A stretch of DNA of 64,000 nucleotides, taken from positions 5,001 to 69,000 of the forward strand of contig OZ007508.1 in NCBI GenBank assembly GCA_963931865.1, read 5' to 3'. Origin of the DNA: Axinella damicornis (taxonomy: Eukaryota; Porifera; Demospongiae; Axinellida; Axinellidae). The position numbers were made by a program, and so were the translations under genes. The notes below the pieces were generated by a model that had not been told where the DNA came from, searched no databases, and saw only the letters and a program-made list of their open reading frames with translations. Positions 14,020 through 25,100 of the stretch are shown here, piece by piece (positions within the stretch are counted from its first letter, which is position 1; each line of letters opens with the position of its first letter).

Positions 14020-15594
14020 ACATCCCGCGATGGCGATCGATGCATCCCGGGATGGTGATCATTGCATCCCGGAATGGAGATCTCGAGATGACCATCGATG
14101 CATCCTGGGATGGCGATCGCAGAATCCCTGGATGGCTATCATTTTCATCCTGGGATGGCTTCTTGGGATGGCGATCGCAGCATCCCTGAATGGTGAACGA
14201 TGAATCCCGGGATGGTGAGCGATGAATCCCGGGATGGCGATCGATGCATCCCGGGATGGCGATCGATACATCCCGGGATGGCGATCGATGCATCCCGGGA
14301 TGGTGATCATTGCATCCCGGGATGGAGATCTCGAGATGACCATCGATGCATCCCAGGATGGCGATCGCAGTATCCCTGGATGGCTATGGTTTTCATCCCG
14401 GGATGGCTTCTTGGGATGGCGATCGCAGCATCCCTGGATGGCGTTCGATGCATCCCGGGATGGTAATCGCTGAATACCGGGATGGCAATCAATGTATCCA
14501 GGGACGGCGATCGATGCTTCCGTGGATGGCGATTTACACCACTGGATTGCGTCGCAACATCCCGGGATGGCGATTGATGCATCCCTGGATGGCGATCGAT
14601 GCATCCCTGGATGGTGATCATGTATCCCGGGATGGCTATCATTGCATCCCGGGATGGAGATCGATTAATCTCGCGATCGCATCTTGGGATGGCGATCGAT
14701 GCACCCCGGAATGGAGATCGCAGCATCACTGGATGGCGATCGTTTCGTCCTAGGATGGCGATCGATGCACCCCAGGATTGTGATCATGCATCACGGGATG
14801 GCTAACATTACAACCCAGGATGGAGATCGATGCATCCCGGGATGGTGATCGATGCATCCGCGGGTGGTGATCGATACACCACGGGATGGCGTCGCAGCCG
14901 CCCAGGATGGCGATCGCAGCATCTCTGGATGGCGATTGATACATCCCGTGATGGTGATCGATGAATCCCGGGATGGCAATCGATGCATCCCGGGATGGCG
15001 ATCGATGCATCCCGGAATGGTGATCATTGCATCCCGGGATGGAGATCTCGAGTTGACCATCGATGCATCCCAGGATGGCGAGCGCAGTATCCCTGGTTGG
15101 CTATCGTTTTCATCCCGGGGTGGCTTCTTGGGATGGCGATCGCAGCATCCCTGGATGGCGATCTATGCATCCCGAATGGTGAGCGATGAATCCCGGGATG
15201 GCGATCGATGCATCCCGGGATGGCGATCCATACATCCCGGGACGGCGATCGATGCATCCCGGTATGGTGATCATTGCATCCGGGGATGGAGATCTCGAGA
15301 TGACCATCGATGCATCCCAGGATGGCGATCGCAGTATCCCTGGATGGCTATCGTTTTCATCCCGGGATGGCTTCTTGGGATTGCGATCGCAGCATCACTG
15401 GATGGCGTTCGATACACCCGGGATGGTAATCGCTGAATCCCGGGATGGCGATCAATGCATCAAGGGACGGCGATCGATGCATCCGTGGATAGCGATCGTA
15501 AACCACTGGATTTCGTCGCAGCATCCCTGGATGGCGATCGATGCATCCCGGGATGGTGATCATGTATCCCGGGATGGCTATCATTGCATCCCGG
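14020..15594. repeat. 22-bp palindromic satellite, block C
   Basis: The satellite continues with the same variant words. The stretch from about 14,150 to 14,580 closely repeats the order seen at 8.64-9.32 kb in block A, a sign of segmental amplification within the array. Confidence 0.95.
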
Positions 15595-16628
15595 TGTCAT
15601 GGGGAATTTGGCACCCCCGATTTATGGCACCCCCATGCTAAATACCCTAGGGAAATTGGAACCCCCATGCAAAATACGCTGAAGGAATTTGGCACCCCGC
15701 GGTGCACCCCTTGGGGAATTTGGCATCCCGTTACGATACAGCTGAACGTATACCAGCGAATCAAAGCTAGGCATTGCTGAACCTATAGTGACCTTATCAG
15801 AAGGTGTCAGTCATGGAAAATGTATTTGAAGAAGCTTGCAATGCGCTACTAGTCACAAGATGGCGAAGATCGAACTTGGAACGGCGGACGGTTCGGATGA
15901 GATCAAGGTCTACGATGAAGTATTTAGCCAGCGCAAGATACCCCGAAACAGCGACGAAGGTTGAGAAAGGTGTCATTCGGAAACAAGCAAAAAGGTTTCT
16001 GCTTGTTGATGGCGTCCTACACTCTACAAGCAAACCTCTTCCTAGCTTCCTGTATATAATGATGCAGTTTTGTGTAATAAAATTAATAGACTACTTCTTT
16101 TCTTTTTGTTTATCTTCTTTTACAGTATAATATAAGAAACATGTTGGGTGTCCAGCACCTAGCTATAAACAACAAAATACAGGGTACAGGGAGATACAAA
16201 AATGGTATAAGCACTGGTATAATTATGACTAATGCATGGCCGCAGCCATAGAGTATAATATCAACGTACTGAAACAATTAATTTTTCAATAGTAATTTCT
16301 AATAAATCAGTAACTGTTGATGAAAAATTGCGTGAGGGTGCCATATTCCCTAGGGAATATGACACCCCCTTGACAAGAGAGTGCCAACCAGTAAAGTTTA
16401 ACAATAATTTCTTGCAATCACTAGCCTACTACTATACATACATCAGTATGTCTACTTGACACCGACGAAAATTTGCATGGGGTGCCATATTCCCTAGGGT
16501 ATAATGCGTGCGGGTGCCATATTCCCTGTTGCATGGGGGATGCCAAAATCCCTGAGGGGGTACCAGTATCCCTAGGGAATTTGGCATGGGGGTGCCAAAT
16601 TCTCGCGGGTGCCAGATTCCCTATGACA
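15595..16628 (+). mobile_element. Ginger-like element 1 (TGTCAT ends, CCGG duplication)
   Basis: The 1034-bp insertion starts TGTCATGGGGAATTTGGCAC and ends with the inverted counterpart finishing ATGACA. CCGG flanks both sides (15591-15594 and 16629-16632), whereas the uninterrupted satellite word has one CCGG, so this is a 4-bp target duplication. Subterminal DNA repeats the word GGGTGCCA plus ATTCCCTAGGG in both orientations. The interior has a remnant integrase-type N-terminus (see 15860-16040). From family knowledge, Ginger-type cut-and-paste transposons use a Gypsy-like integrase and make short duplications. The assignment is inference. Confidence 0.75.
15860..16040 (+). pseudogene. remnant N-terminus of integrase-type transposase (element 1)
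   Basis: An ATG at 15860 opens a frame beginning MAKIELGTADGSDE that stops early. The next frame, from about 15919, reads YLASARYP followed by EKGVIRKQAKRFLLVDGVL. The pattern YP...K...R(K/R)xAxxFxxxxGxL is the segment that precedes the HHCC zinc finger in Gypsy-like integrases and their domesticated relatives (GIN1 or KRBA2 type). Against element 4, about 15 nt after the shared GATGAAGT are missing. Nothing follows for a zinc finger or catalytic core, so this is a broken fragment. Confidence 0.6.
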
Positions 16629-17096
16629 CCGGGATGGAGATCGATTAATCTCGCGATGGCATCTAGGGATGGCGATCGATGCACCCCGGGAAGGCGATCG
16701 CAACATCCCTGGATGGCGATCGCTTCGTCCTAGGATGGCGATCGATGCATCCCAAGATTGTGATCATGCATCACGGTATGGCTATCATTACAACCCAGGA
16801 TGGAGATCGATGCATCCCGGGATGGCGATCGATGCATCCGCGGGTGGTGATCGATACACCACGGGATGGCGTCGCAGCCGCCTAGGATGGCGATCGCAGC
16901 ATCCCTGGATGGCGATCTATGCATCCCGGGATGGTGATCGATGAATCCCGGGATGGCGATCGATGCATCCCGGGATGGCGATCGATGCATCCCGGGATGG
17001 TGATCATGCTTCCCAGGATGGTTACCATTGCATCCCGGGATGGAGATCTCGAGATGGCGATCGATGCATCCCGGGATGGCGATCGATGCATCCCGG
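16629..17096. repeat. 22-bp palindromic satellite, block D
   Basis: This short satellite block lies between two CCGG-flanked elements and has the same vocabulary as block A. Confidence 0.95.
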
Positions 17097-18167
17097 TGTC
17101 ATGGGAAAATGGGGACCCCCCAAAATGGGGACCCGGTGTCATGTGAAAATGGGGCCCCCCTAATTTGGGCCCCCCCGGGCCCCATAATTTTAAAATTATA
17201 GGGCCCCCAGGCCCTAGAATTTTAAAATTATATGGTCCCCAGGGGCCCTAAACTATTAAATATTTGGGGCCCCCCTTGTGAGAATGGGGCCCCCCTTCAC
17301 ATTGGGTGAAGTATGTTAGTACCAACGCATGGCTACTTGAAACAGTCACAAATACCATTACTACAGACATTGTTGTTCCGCTGGCACTTTTCACATGTGT
17401 TGATCTGCATGGAAAGAGATGACCAGTATGATATATTATATAGTCAAACAGTGTGGTCATATCTAAGAACTCACGTATTCGATCACATCCTTGCTGAGAC
17501 CAGGCCAGTAGTACTTCGACGCCACAAGGTCCAATGTGCGGTTGATTCCAAGATGGCTGGAATCATGTATTGCAGCAACTATTCTCTTCCTCTTGGTGTG
17601 TTCCTCCACCACCAGTCTTCTCAGAGTAGAAGAACCCCGTTCTGTGTCAGAAACACATTAACAATTATTACTATACTGTAGGTAATTCGGCCGTTTCACA
17701 TGCGCACTTACTCGAGACACCGCCGACGTAATACAGCTCTCCCCCACTGCAGGCGAAGTGCTGCGCTCTTTTTCTCAGTGCACGTTTATCTTCCTTGGTG
17801 TCAGGACTTCAAGTTCATGATCTCCCGACATAGAAGAGATCAGCACCCTTTGCACGGAAAAATTGGCTTTGTTGGAGGGCTTGCATTGTCCGACTTGCGC
17901 ATTACAGCTATCAGGGTACGTAGCAACCATCGCAAGTAAAGGTTTCGACTGATATGATGATGATATTCCATCCTTGCTCTATGCATGGACTAATGCTTGC
18001 ATGCACAGAAGTTATTTGACAAACCTAAACTGAGCTGTGAGTACTTGATGCAACGTAAAACGAAAATAGTGTGGGGGTCCCCATTTTCCCAAAGGGGTCC
18101 CCATTTTCCCAGGGAAAATGGGGACCCGGGGTCCCCATTTACATGGGGTCCTCAAAATTTTATGACA
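17097..18167 (-). mobile_element. Ginger-like element 2 (TGTCAT ends, CCGG duplication)
   Basis: The 1071-bp insertion begins TGTCATGGGAAAATGGGGAC and ends ATGACA, with CCGG on both sides (17093-17096 and 18168-18171). Subterminal arrays of GGGGTCCCCATTTTCCC-type words differ from elements 1 and 4 but share the outer TGTCAT. A second GGTGTCATGTGAAAATGGGG start near 17131 suggests nested or duplicated ends. It encodes, on the minus strand, spliced integrase-like exons (17333-17803). Element 3 is an inverted relative. Confidence 0.75.
17333..17803 (-). pseudogene. spliced integrase-type zinc-finger exons (element 2)
   Basis: Three minus-strand exons join in frame. About 17803-17712 encodes TKEDKRALRKRAQHF and GGELYY. 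17641-17475 encodes RRLVVEEHTKRKRIV, HDSSHLGINRTLDL and KYYWPGLSKDVIEY. 17404-17333 encodes INTCEKCQRNN and then a stop. The introns are GT-AG (17711-17642 and 17474-17405). HxxxH and CxxC form the HHCC zinc-binding domain of Gypsy-like integrases, and YYWPGL is a hallmark of that domain. No DDE catalytic core follows, so the gene is truncated. The outer ends and CCGG flanks fit a Ginger-type transposase rather than an LTR retrotransposon, since no LTR, RT or primer site is present. Confidence 0.7.
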
Positions 18168-18759
18168 CCGGGATGGTGATCATTGCATCCCGGAATGGAG
18201 ATCTCGAGATGACCATCGATGCATCCCGGGATGGCGATCGCAGAATCCCTGGATGGCTATCATTTTCATCCCGGGATAGCTTCTTGGGATGGCGATCGCA
18301 GCATCCCTGAATGGTGATCGATGAATCCCGGGAAGGCGATCGATGCATCCCGGGATGGCGATCGATACATCCCTGGGATGGCGATCGATGCATCCCGTGG
18401 AAATCTCGAGATGACCATCGATGCATCCCGGGATGGCGATCGCGGTATCCCTGGATGGCTTTCGTGTTCATCCCGGGATGGCTTCTTGGGATGGCGATTG
18501 CAGCATCCCTGGATGGCGATCGATGCATCCCGGGATGGTGAGCGATGAATCCCGGGATGGCGATCGATGCATCCCGGGATGGTGAGCCTTGCATCCCGGG
18601 ATGGAGATCTCGAGATGACCATCGATGCATCCCGGGATGGCGATCGCAGTATCCCTGGATGGCTTTCGTTTTCATCCCGGGATGGCTTCTTGGGATGACG
18701 ATCGCAGCATCCCTAGATGGCGATCGATGCATCCCGGGATGGTGAGCGATGAATCCCGG
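18168..18759. repeat. 22-bp palindromic satellite, block E
   Basis: This satellite block lies between elements 2 and 3 and has the same vocabulary, including GAGATCTCGAGATG and TTTTCATCCCGGG words. Confidence 0.95.
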
Positions 18760-19729
18760 TGTCATAAAATTTTGGGGACCCCGGGTCCCCATTTTCCCTG
18801 GTAAAACGGGGACCCCTTTGGTAAAATGGGGACCCCCTCACCATTTTCGTTTTATGTTGCATCAAATATTCACAGCTCTGTGTAGGATGGTTGTTATTTG
18901 CATCTCTGCAAGCATGTCTGCGAAAGCATTAGTCCATGTAGAGCATGGATGGGATGTCATCATCATATCAGTCGAAACCTTCACTAAGTCTCGGTACCTG
19001 ACTATTCGCGCACGGCGGAATATTCCGCCAAACGCGCGAATAAGTCTGGTACCGAGACTATAAGTTAAACCTTCACTCGCGATGGTTGCTACATACCCTG
19101 ATAGCTGTAATGCGTAAGTCACTGAAGTCAGACAATGCGCCAAATTTTTTTGTGCAAATGTTGGTGATCTCTTCTATGTCGGCAGATCATGAACTTGAAG
19201 TAAGTTTGACACCGCTTATAGCCGCTAATAATACTCACTGGGCCTCCTCAATGTCTTGCAGGCTAGTGGGCTTTATGCTCAATTCTGACTCAGTAGTTAG
19301 CTATAGATTTCTCTCACTATGACCATTCCAGCAATCTGGAAAGGAAAATCAATGCTGAGAGCTTGTTCAATTATTGAAAATCATCATCAAAGATAATTAC
19401 TACGCCAAGCTATTATTTATGTCTATATAACATATTTTTCTATTGACACAAATTGATTGCTGTATTATAATAACTGCATGGTTAGTGATTAACTAGGCCT
19501 TGCATAGGTCTGAATTCCAACCTAATAATGATGGATCCCCATTTTCCCACTGTTAACCTTCTGTCATAGAGGGGGTCCCCATTTTCACTAAGGGGGTCCC
19601 CATACTCCCGGGAAAATGGGGACCCAGGGTCCCCATTTTCCCAGGAAAGTGGGGACCCGGGTCCCCATATTCCCGGGAATATGGGGACCCCGGGTCCCCA
19701 TTTTGGGGGGTCCCCATTTTCCCATGACA
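18760..19729 (+). mobile_element. Ginger-like element 3, inverted relative of element 2
   Basis: The left end TGTCATAAAATTTTGGGG follows CCGG (18756-18759). The right end is CCCATGACA, followed by CTGG (19730-19733), a one-base change from CCGG. The interior around 18,880-19,200 matches the reverse complement of element 2 (for example CATATCAGTCGAAACC), but the zinc-finger exons are missing. It carries a nested 73-bp foldback at 18987-19059. Confidence 0.7.
18987..19059. mobile_element. nested 73-bp foldback with 11-bp direct repeats
   Basis: The palindromic unit AGTCTCGGTACC...GGTACCGAGACT has an inner GGCGGAATATTCCGCC. The 11-mer AAACCTTCACT occurs before (18975-18985) and after (19067-19077). 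Element 2 has the empty site with one copy, so the duplication is by insertion. The ends resemble the larger nested element at 20533-21335. Confidence 0.75.
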
Positions 19730-20532
19730 CTGGGACGGGCGAATTTTTTTTTGGACGTACTTTCGACTTAGTCTCTGGCAGATCCATCAACTACGCATGC
19801 GCTAAACCGTAACCTAACCCTAACCACACCCACAAATTTGCAATTTGAACGTGCAGCACAAGGAGCGGATGAGTGTTTGGTAGCAGAGACAGAAGGAGCT
19901 GGTGTTTGCTGAGTCCCCATGAACTTGGCCTGGACCCCAAACTGAACTTGGAACCCCTCAACTACCTTAGCCATTCATTTGTCTATTCAGTTTTTTGTAC
20001 TGCATCAGTATACAGCTACTACCATGCTCATGTACACATGATGGGCTCAATCAAAGTGTTTGCAAACAGTCCTGTATGCATCTTCAATTTCTTCAGCCAC
20101 CCACACTGGCCAAAACGCTGCTTGCTGCTTTACGTCGTACTCCAGGTAGCTAGTAGATTGGTGCCAGTCAACAAGCCATCTGTGTAAAGATGAAATTCAT
20201 GAGAAAATGAATCAGCTAGAATGGAGTATAACGTTCTGAAAGGGGTGCCCCACGTAGGTTGTGATACATTTGCACAGTATATCGATATCCCTGAGGCATG
20301 CACAACTATGCATGTGGATTCGCCATCACCCCCCTCCAACTTTTTACTATTAGCTATAGGTGGGGTGCTTTAGCACCGACTAGAGGGAGTGGCAGTGTGA
20401 CAAGATCACACATAGTAATTTCGTTTGTTCTACAATTCAAGTTCTCCATGGGAGGAGCGGGGAGAAGGCTGCTCTGCACTTTCAAATAATGCATCCCAAA
20501 TACAGTACAGACTTCAGGCGACTTACTTAGTT

Positions 20533-21335
20533 TAGTCTGGTACCAGACTTTCGCTCACGGCAAAGGAGTTTGGTCGACGTTTGCGAATGGGTTGGGTTTA
20601 ACTGATGACACTTGCGTAAACACACCCGTGTACGTGTGCACGAGAGCGATCAAAGGGCTCACGTGCACGAGAGCGATCAAAGGGCTCACAACAAGCACAC
20701 CACAGCTCTTTCCACTGTCTACAAGTCCCTTCATGTAGCTAGTCCATGAGGAAAGGGAGCGCTTGGTAGCACAGGCTCTTGCCATAGCCAGTAGGTAGCT
20801 AGCCACACGAACACGTCGCTGCCTTCGTACACAGCTCTCATGGAGGAGCGCTGCTCTTCTTTCACAGTAATCCGTGTCATTTTCAGCCTTCGCAAAGCGT
20901 AGGAAAGAGCCTCAGGGAAACTACTACCACCGGAACTTTTGCATGCCATGATTGCTACTCTTCGTTGCGGTTCTTCTAGAAATGTAAACGTAGACGTCAT
21001 CGTTTCACGGAAGAATACCGAGATATCCTATTTTCCAAGATTTTGGGGGAAATTAAACGCATGCGCAAACAGTGTATACCAGGCCTTCCCCCCGCGATTG
21101 AAGGCCGAGGCTAGTCGACGACATACGACTTGTTCTGACACTAAACAGGTGGAAACCACAGCACTTCTCTATAGGTTAGTAATCTGCTTGCGGGTAGTGT
21201 ACTTAATGCCTGGGAAAAAACACCGTATATGGAAGCACTGTGGTTCACAGCTACTTATCAGCAACCTCAGAACAAGTCGTATATGGGCAGTCGACCAGAT
21301 TCCTCCGCTGTGCGCGAGTGTGGTGACCGAGACTA
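20533..21335. mobile_element. nested 803-bp element with TAGTCTGGTACCAGAC ends
   Basis: The ends are imperfect inverted repeats of about 47 bp, TAGTCTGGTACCAGACTTTC at left and TAGTCTCGGTCACCACACTC when the right end is read on the minus strand. Both arms continue to a shared TGGTCGAC. A 28-bp direct duplication (GTGCACGAGAGCGATCAAAG) occurs near 20,633 and 20,661. Flanks share TACTT only, so the target duplication is eroded. No transposase was seen. Confidence 0.6.
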
Positions 21336-21370
21336 TACTTCAACTACATTATTGTATACTGAGCACAATA

Positions 21371-21822
21371 GTCTAGTGGGCTAGCCCCTCGAATTTTCCC
21401 CAGCATGGATCGACTCACGCGACCGCACGGGGAAAAGGAGCTAGGGTCTAGAAACTTTGGACCACTTTGCTTGGGCTCTACTCGAAATCGGGTAGAGCCA
21501 ATCAGATTGCAGCTGTCACATGGTGATCTTTCAAATCACTCAGTACAAGCGTTGAGGACTGTCTGAAGTTGCCTGCGATTGCTGTTCTCCTGCACAACAA
21601 ACAAACAGACAGACGTACAAACAGCCAACGAGGTTAGCGGGCCGGAATCGACTGACTGCAGTTGCACTAATTGAAATATTATGACGTAAACAGACATGAT
21701 GTAAGCTTAATTCTTTCGTACCACCGAGTAAAGTGGTCCAGAGTTTCTAGACCTTCCTTCTCCGCACACGCATACTGAAAGCGATCGCGCGCTGGAGAAA
21801 GCGAAGGGCTAGCTTGTTAGAC
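21371..21822. mobile_element. nested 452-bp TIR element with 14-bp direct repeats
   Basis: The long imperfect inverted arms (about 100 bp) start GTCTAGTGGGCTAGCCCC and include GGTCTAGAAACTTTGGACC. They are flanked by identical 14-mers TACTGAGCACAATA (21357-21370 and 21823-21836). A 14-bp duplication is long for a cut-and-paste element. No ORF of note was seen. Confidence 0.65.
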
Positions 21823-22197
21823 TACTGAGCACAATATAATATGCAGCATCACTGAGAATATCAGACTTATCTACCGGACTCAACTACCAGACGATAGAGT
21901 GATTTGAACCCTGAAAAATGTCAGTACAGTAGTATTTTGGAACAGAAATGGCGGGAAATCCATGTAATAATATCATATCCATCTCTGTACCTCATGACAG
22001 CTTCATCGCTTCTGTTTACAGCTTTATCAGCAGTTGTTCAGCGTTCCTTCCCTGCTTTCCTTCTCAGGACAGTCCTGTGGGTATATACTTTGCCCCACCA
22101 TGTGCTTATGGGGGTGTGTCATACTAATCTGCGCATGCGTAGTTGGTGGATCTGCCAGAGACTAAGTCGAAAGTACGTCCAAACAAAAAATTCGCCC

Positions 22198-25100
22198 GGG
22201 ACGGCGATCGATGCATCCGTGGATGGCGATCGTACACCACTGGATGGCGTCGCAGCATCACGGGATGTCTATCGATGCATCCCGGGATGGCGATCGACGC
22301 ATCCGCGGATGGCGATCGATACACCACTGGATGGCGTCGCAGCATCCCTGGATGGCGATCGATGCATCCCGGGATGGCTATCATTGCATCCCGGGACGGA
22401 GATCGATTAATCTCGCATTGGCATCTAGGGATGGCGATCGATGCACCCCGGGATGGCGATCGCAGCATCCCTGGATGGCGATCGTTTCGTCCTAGGATGG
22501 CGATCGATGCATCCCAGGATTGTGATCATGCATCACGGGATGGATATCATTACAACCCAGGATGGAGATCGATGCATCCCGGGATGGTGATTGATGCATC
22601 CGCGGGTGGTGATCGATACACCACGGGATGGCGTCGCAGCCTCCCAGGATGGCGATCGCAGCATCCCTGGATGGCGATCGATGCATCCCTGGATGGTGAT
22701 CGCTGAATCCCGGGATGGCGATCGATGCATCCAGGGATGGCGATCGATGCATCCCGGGATGGTAATCGATGAATCCCGGGATGGCGATCGATGCATCACG
22801 GGATGGCGATCGATGCATCCGTGGTTGGCGATCGATACACCACTGGATGGCGTCGCAGCATCCCTGGATGGCTATCATTGTATCCCGGGCTGGAGATCGA
22901 TGAATCTCGGGATGGCATCCAAGGATGGCGATCGATGCACCCGGGATGGCGATCGCAGCATCCCTGGATGGCGATCGTTTCGTCCTAGGATGGCGATCGA
23001 TGCATCCCAGGATTGTGATCATCCATCACGGGATGGCTATCATTACAACCCGGGGTGGAGATCGATGCATCCCGGGATGGTGATCGATGCATCCGGGCTT
23101 GATTCCGGGGGTGGCGATCGATACACCACGGGTTGGCGTCGCAGCCTCCCAGGATGAAGTTCGATGTATCCCGGGATGGCGATCGATGCATCTCGGGATG
23201 CCGATCGATGCATTCCGGGATGGTGATCATGCATCCCTGGATGGTTACCATTGCATTCCAGGATGGAGATCTCAAGATGGCGATCGATGCATCCCGGGAT
23301 GGCGATCAATGCATCCTGGGATGGCGATCGATGCACCCCGGGATGGCGATCGATGCATCCCGGGATGGTGATCATTGCATCCCGTGATGGAGATCTCGAG
23401 ATGACCATCGATTCATCCCGGGATGGCGATCGCAGTATCCCTGGATGGCTATCGTTTTTCATTCCGGGGTGGCTTCTTGGGATGGCAATCGCAGCATCCC
23501 TGGATGGCGATCGATGTATTCCGGGATGGTGATCATGTATCCCGGATGGTGACCATTGCATCCCGGGATGGAGATCTTGACATGACCATCGATGCATCCC
23601 GGGATGGCGATCGCAGTATCCCTGGATGGCTTTCGTTTTCATCCCGGGATGGCTTCTTCGGATGGCGATCGAAGCATCCCTGGATGGCGATCGATGCATC
23701 CCGGGATGGTGAGCGATGGATCCCGGGATGGCGATCGATGCATCCCGGGATGGCGATCGATACATCCCGGGATGGTAATCGATGAATCCCGGGAAGGCGA
23801 TCAATGCATCCCGGGACGGCGATCGATGCATCCGTGGATGGCGATCGTACACCACTGGATGGCGTCGTTGCATCCCGGGATGGCGATCGATGCATCCCGG
23901 GATGGCGATCGACGCATCCAAGGATGGCGATCGATACACCACTGGATGGCGTCGCAGCATCCCTGGATGGCAATCGATGCATCCCGGGATGGCGATCATG
24001 TATCCCGGAATGGCTATTATTGCATCCCGGGATGGAGATCGATTAATCTCGCATTGGCATCTAGGGATGACGATCGATGCACCCCAGGGATGGCGATCGC
24101 AGCATCCCTGGATGGCGATCGTTTCGTCCTAGGATGGCGATCGATGCATCCCCTGCAGGATTGTGATCATGCATCACGGGATGGATATCATTACAACCCA
24201 GGATGGAGATCGATGCATCCCGGGATGGTGATTGATGCATCCGCGGGTGGTGATCGATACACCACGGGATGGCGTCGCAGCCTCCCAGGATGGCGATCGC
24301 AGCCTCCCTGGATGGCTATCGATGCATCCCGGGTTGTCTTCTTGGGATGGCGATCGCAGCATCCCTGGATGGCGATCGATGTATTCCGGGATGGTGATCA
24401 TGTATCCCGGATGGTTACCATTGCATCCCGGGATGGAGATCTTGACATGACCATCGATGCATCCCGGGATGGCGATCGCAGTATCCCTGGATGGCTTTCG
24501 TTTTCATCCCGGGATGGCTTCTTCGGATGGCGATCGAAGCATCCCTGGATGGCGATCGATGCATCCCGGGATGGTGAGCGATGGATCCCGGGATGGCGAT
24601 CGATGCATCCCGGGATGGCGATCGATACATCCCGGGATGGTAATCGATGAATCCCGGGAAGGCGATCAATGCATCCCGGGACGGCGATCGATGCATCCGT
24701 GGATGGCGATCGTACACCACTGGATGGCGTCGTTGCATCCCGGGATGGCGATCGATGCATCCCGGGATGGCGATCGACGCATCCAAGGATGGCGATCGAT
24801 ACACCACTGGATGGCGTCGCAGCATCCCTGGATGGCAATCGATGCATCCCGGGATGGCGATCATGTATCCCGGAATGGCTATTATTGCATCCCGGGATGG
24901 AGATCGATTAATCTCGCATTGGCATCTAGGGATGACGATCGATGCACCCCAGGGATGGCGATCGCAGCATCCCTGGATGGCGATCGTTTCGTCCTAGGAT
25001 GGCGATCGATGCATCCCCTGCAGGATTGTGATCATGCATCACGGGATGGATATCATTACAACCCAGGATGGAGATCGATGCATCCCGGGATGGTGATTGA

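Larger units (their letters stand above)
19737..22197. mobile_element. 2.46-kb DNA transposon with ~66-bp TIRs (GGGAC duplication)
   Basis: The left arm 19737-19803 (GGGCGAATTTTTT...CTACGCATGCGC) is repeated inverted at 22131-22197 with few changes. GGGAC flanks both sides (19732-19736 and 22198-22202), a 5-bp target duplication. The interior contains two nested TIR elements (20533-21335 and 21371-21822) and no recognisable transposase. It sits directly against element 3, so the satellite took successive hits here. The superfamily is not identified. Confidence 0.75.

Noticed and set aside
19130..19170. KSDNAPNFF in element 3, resembling the DNGPQF motif of integrases
   Set aside because: The same DNA in element 2 aligns to sequence upstream of its integrase exons and lacks the motif; there is no second catalytic residue at a sensible distance.
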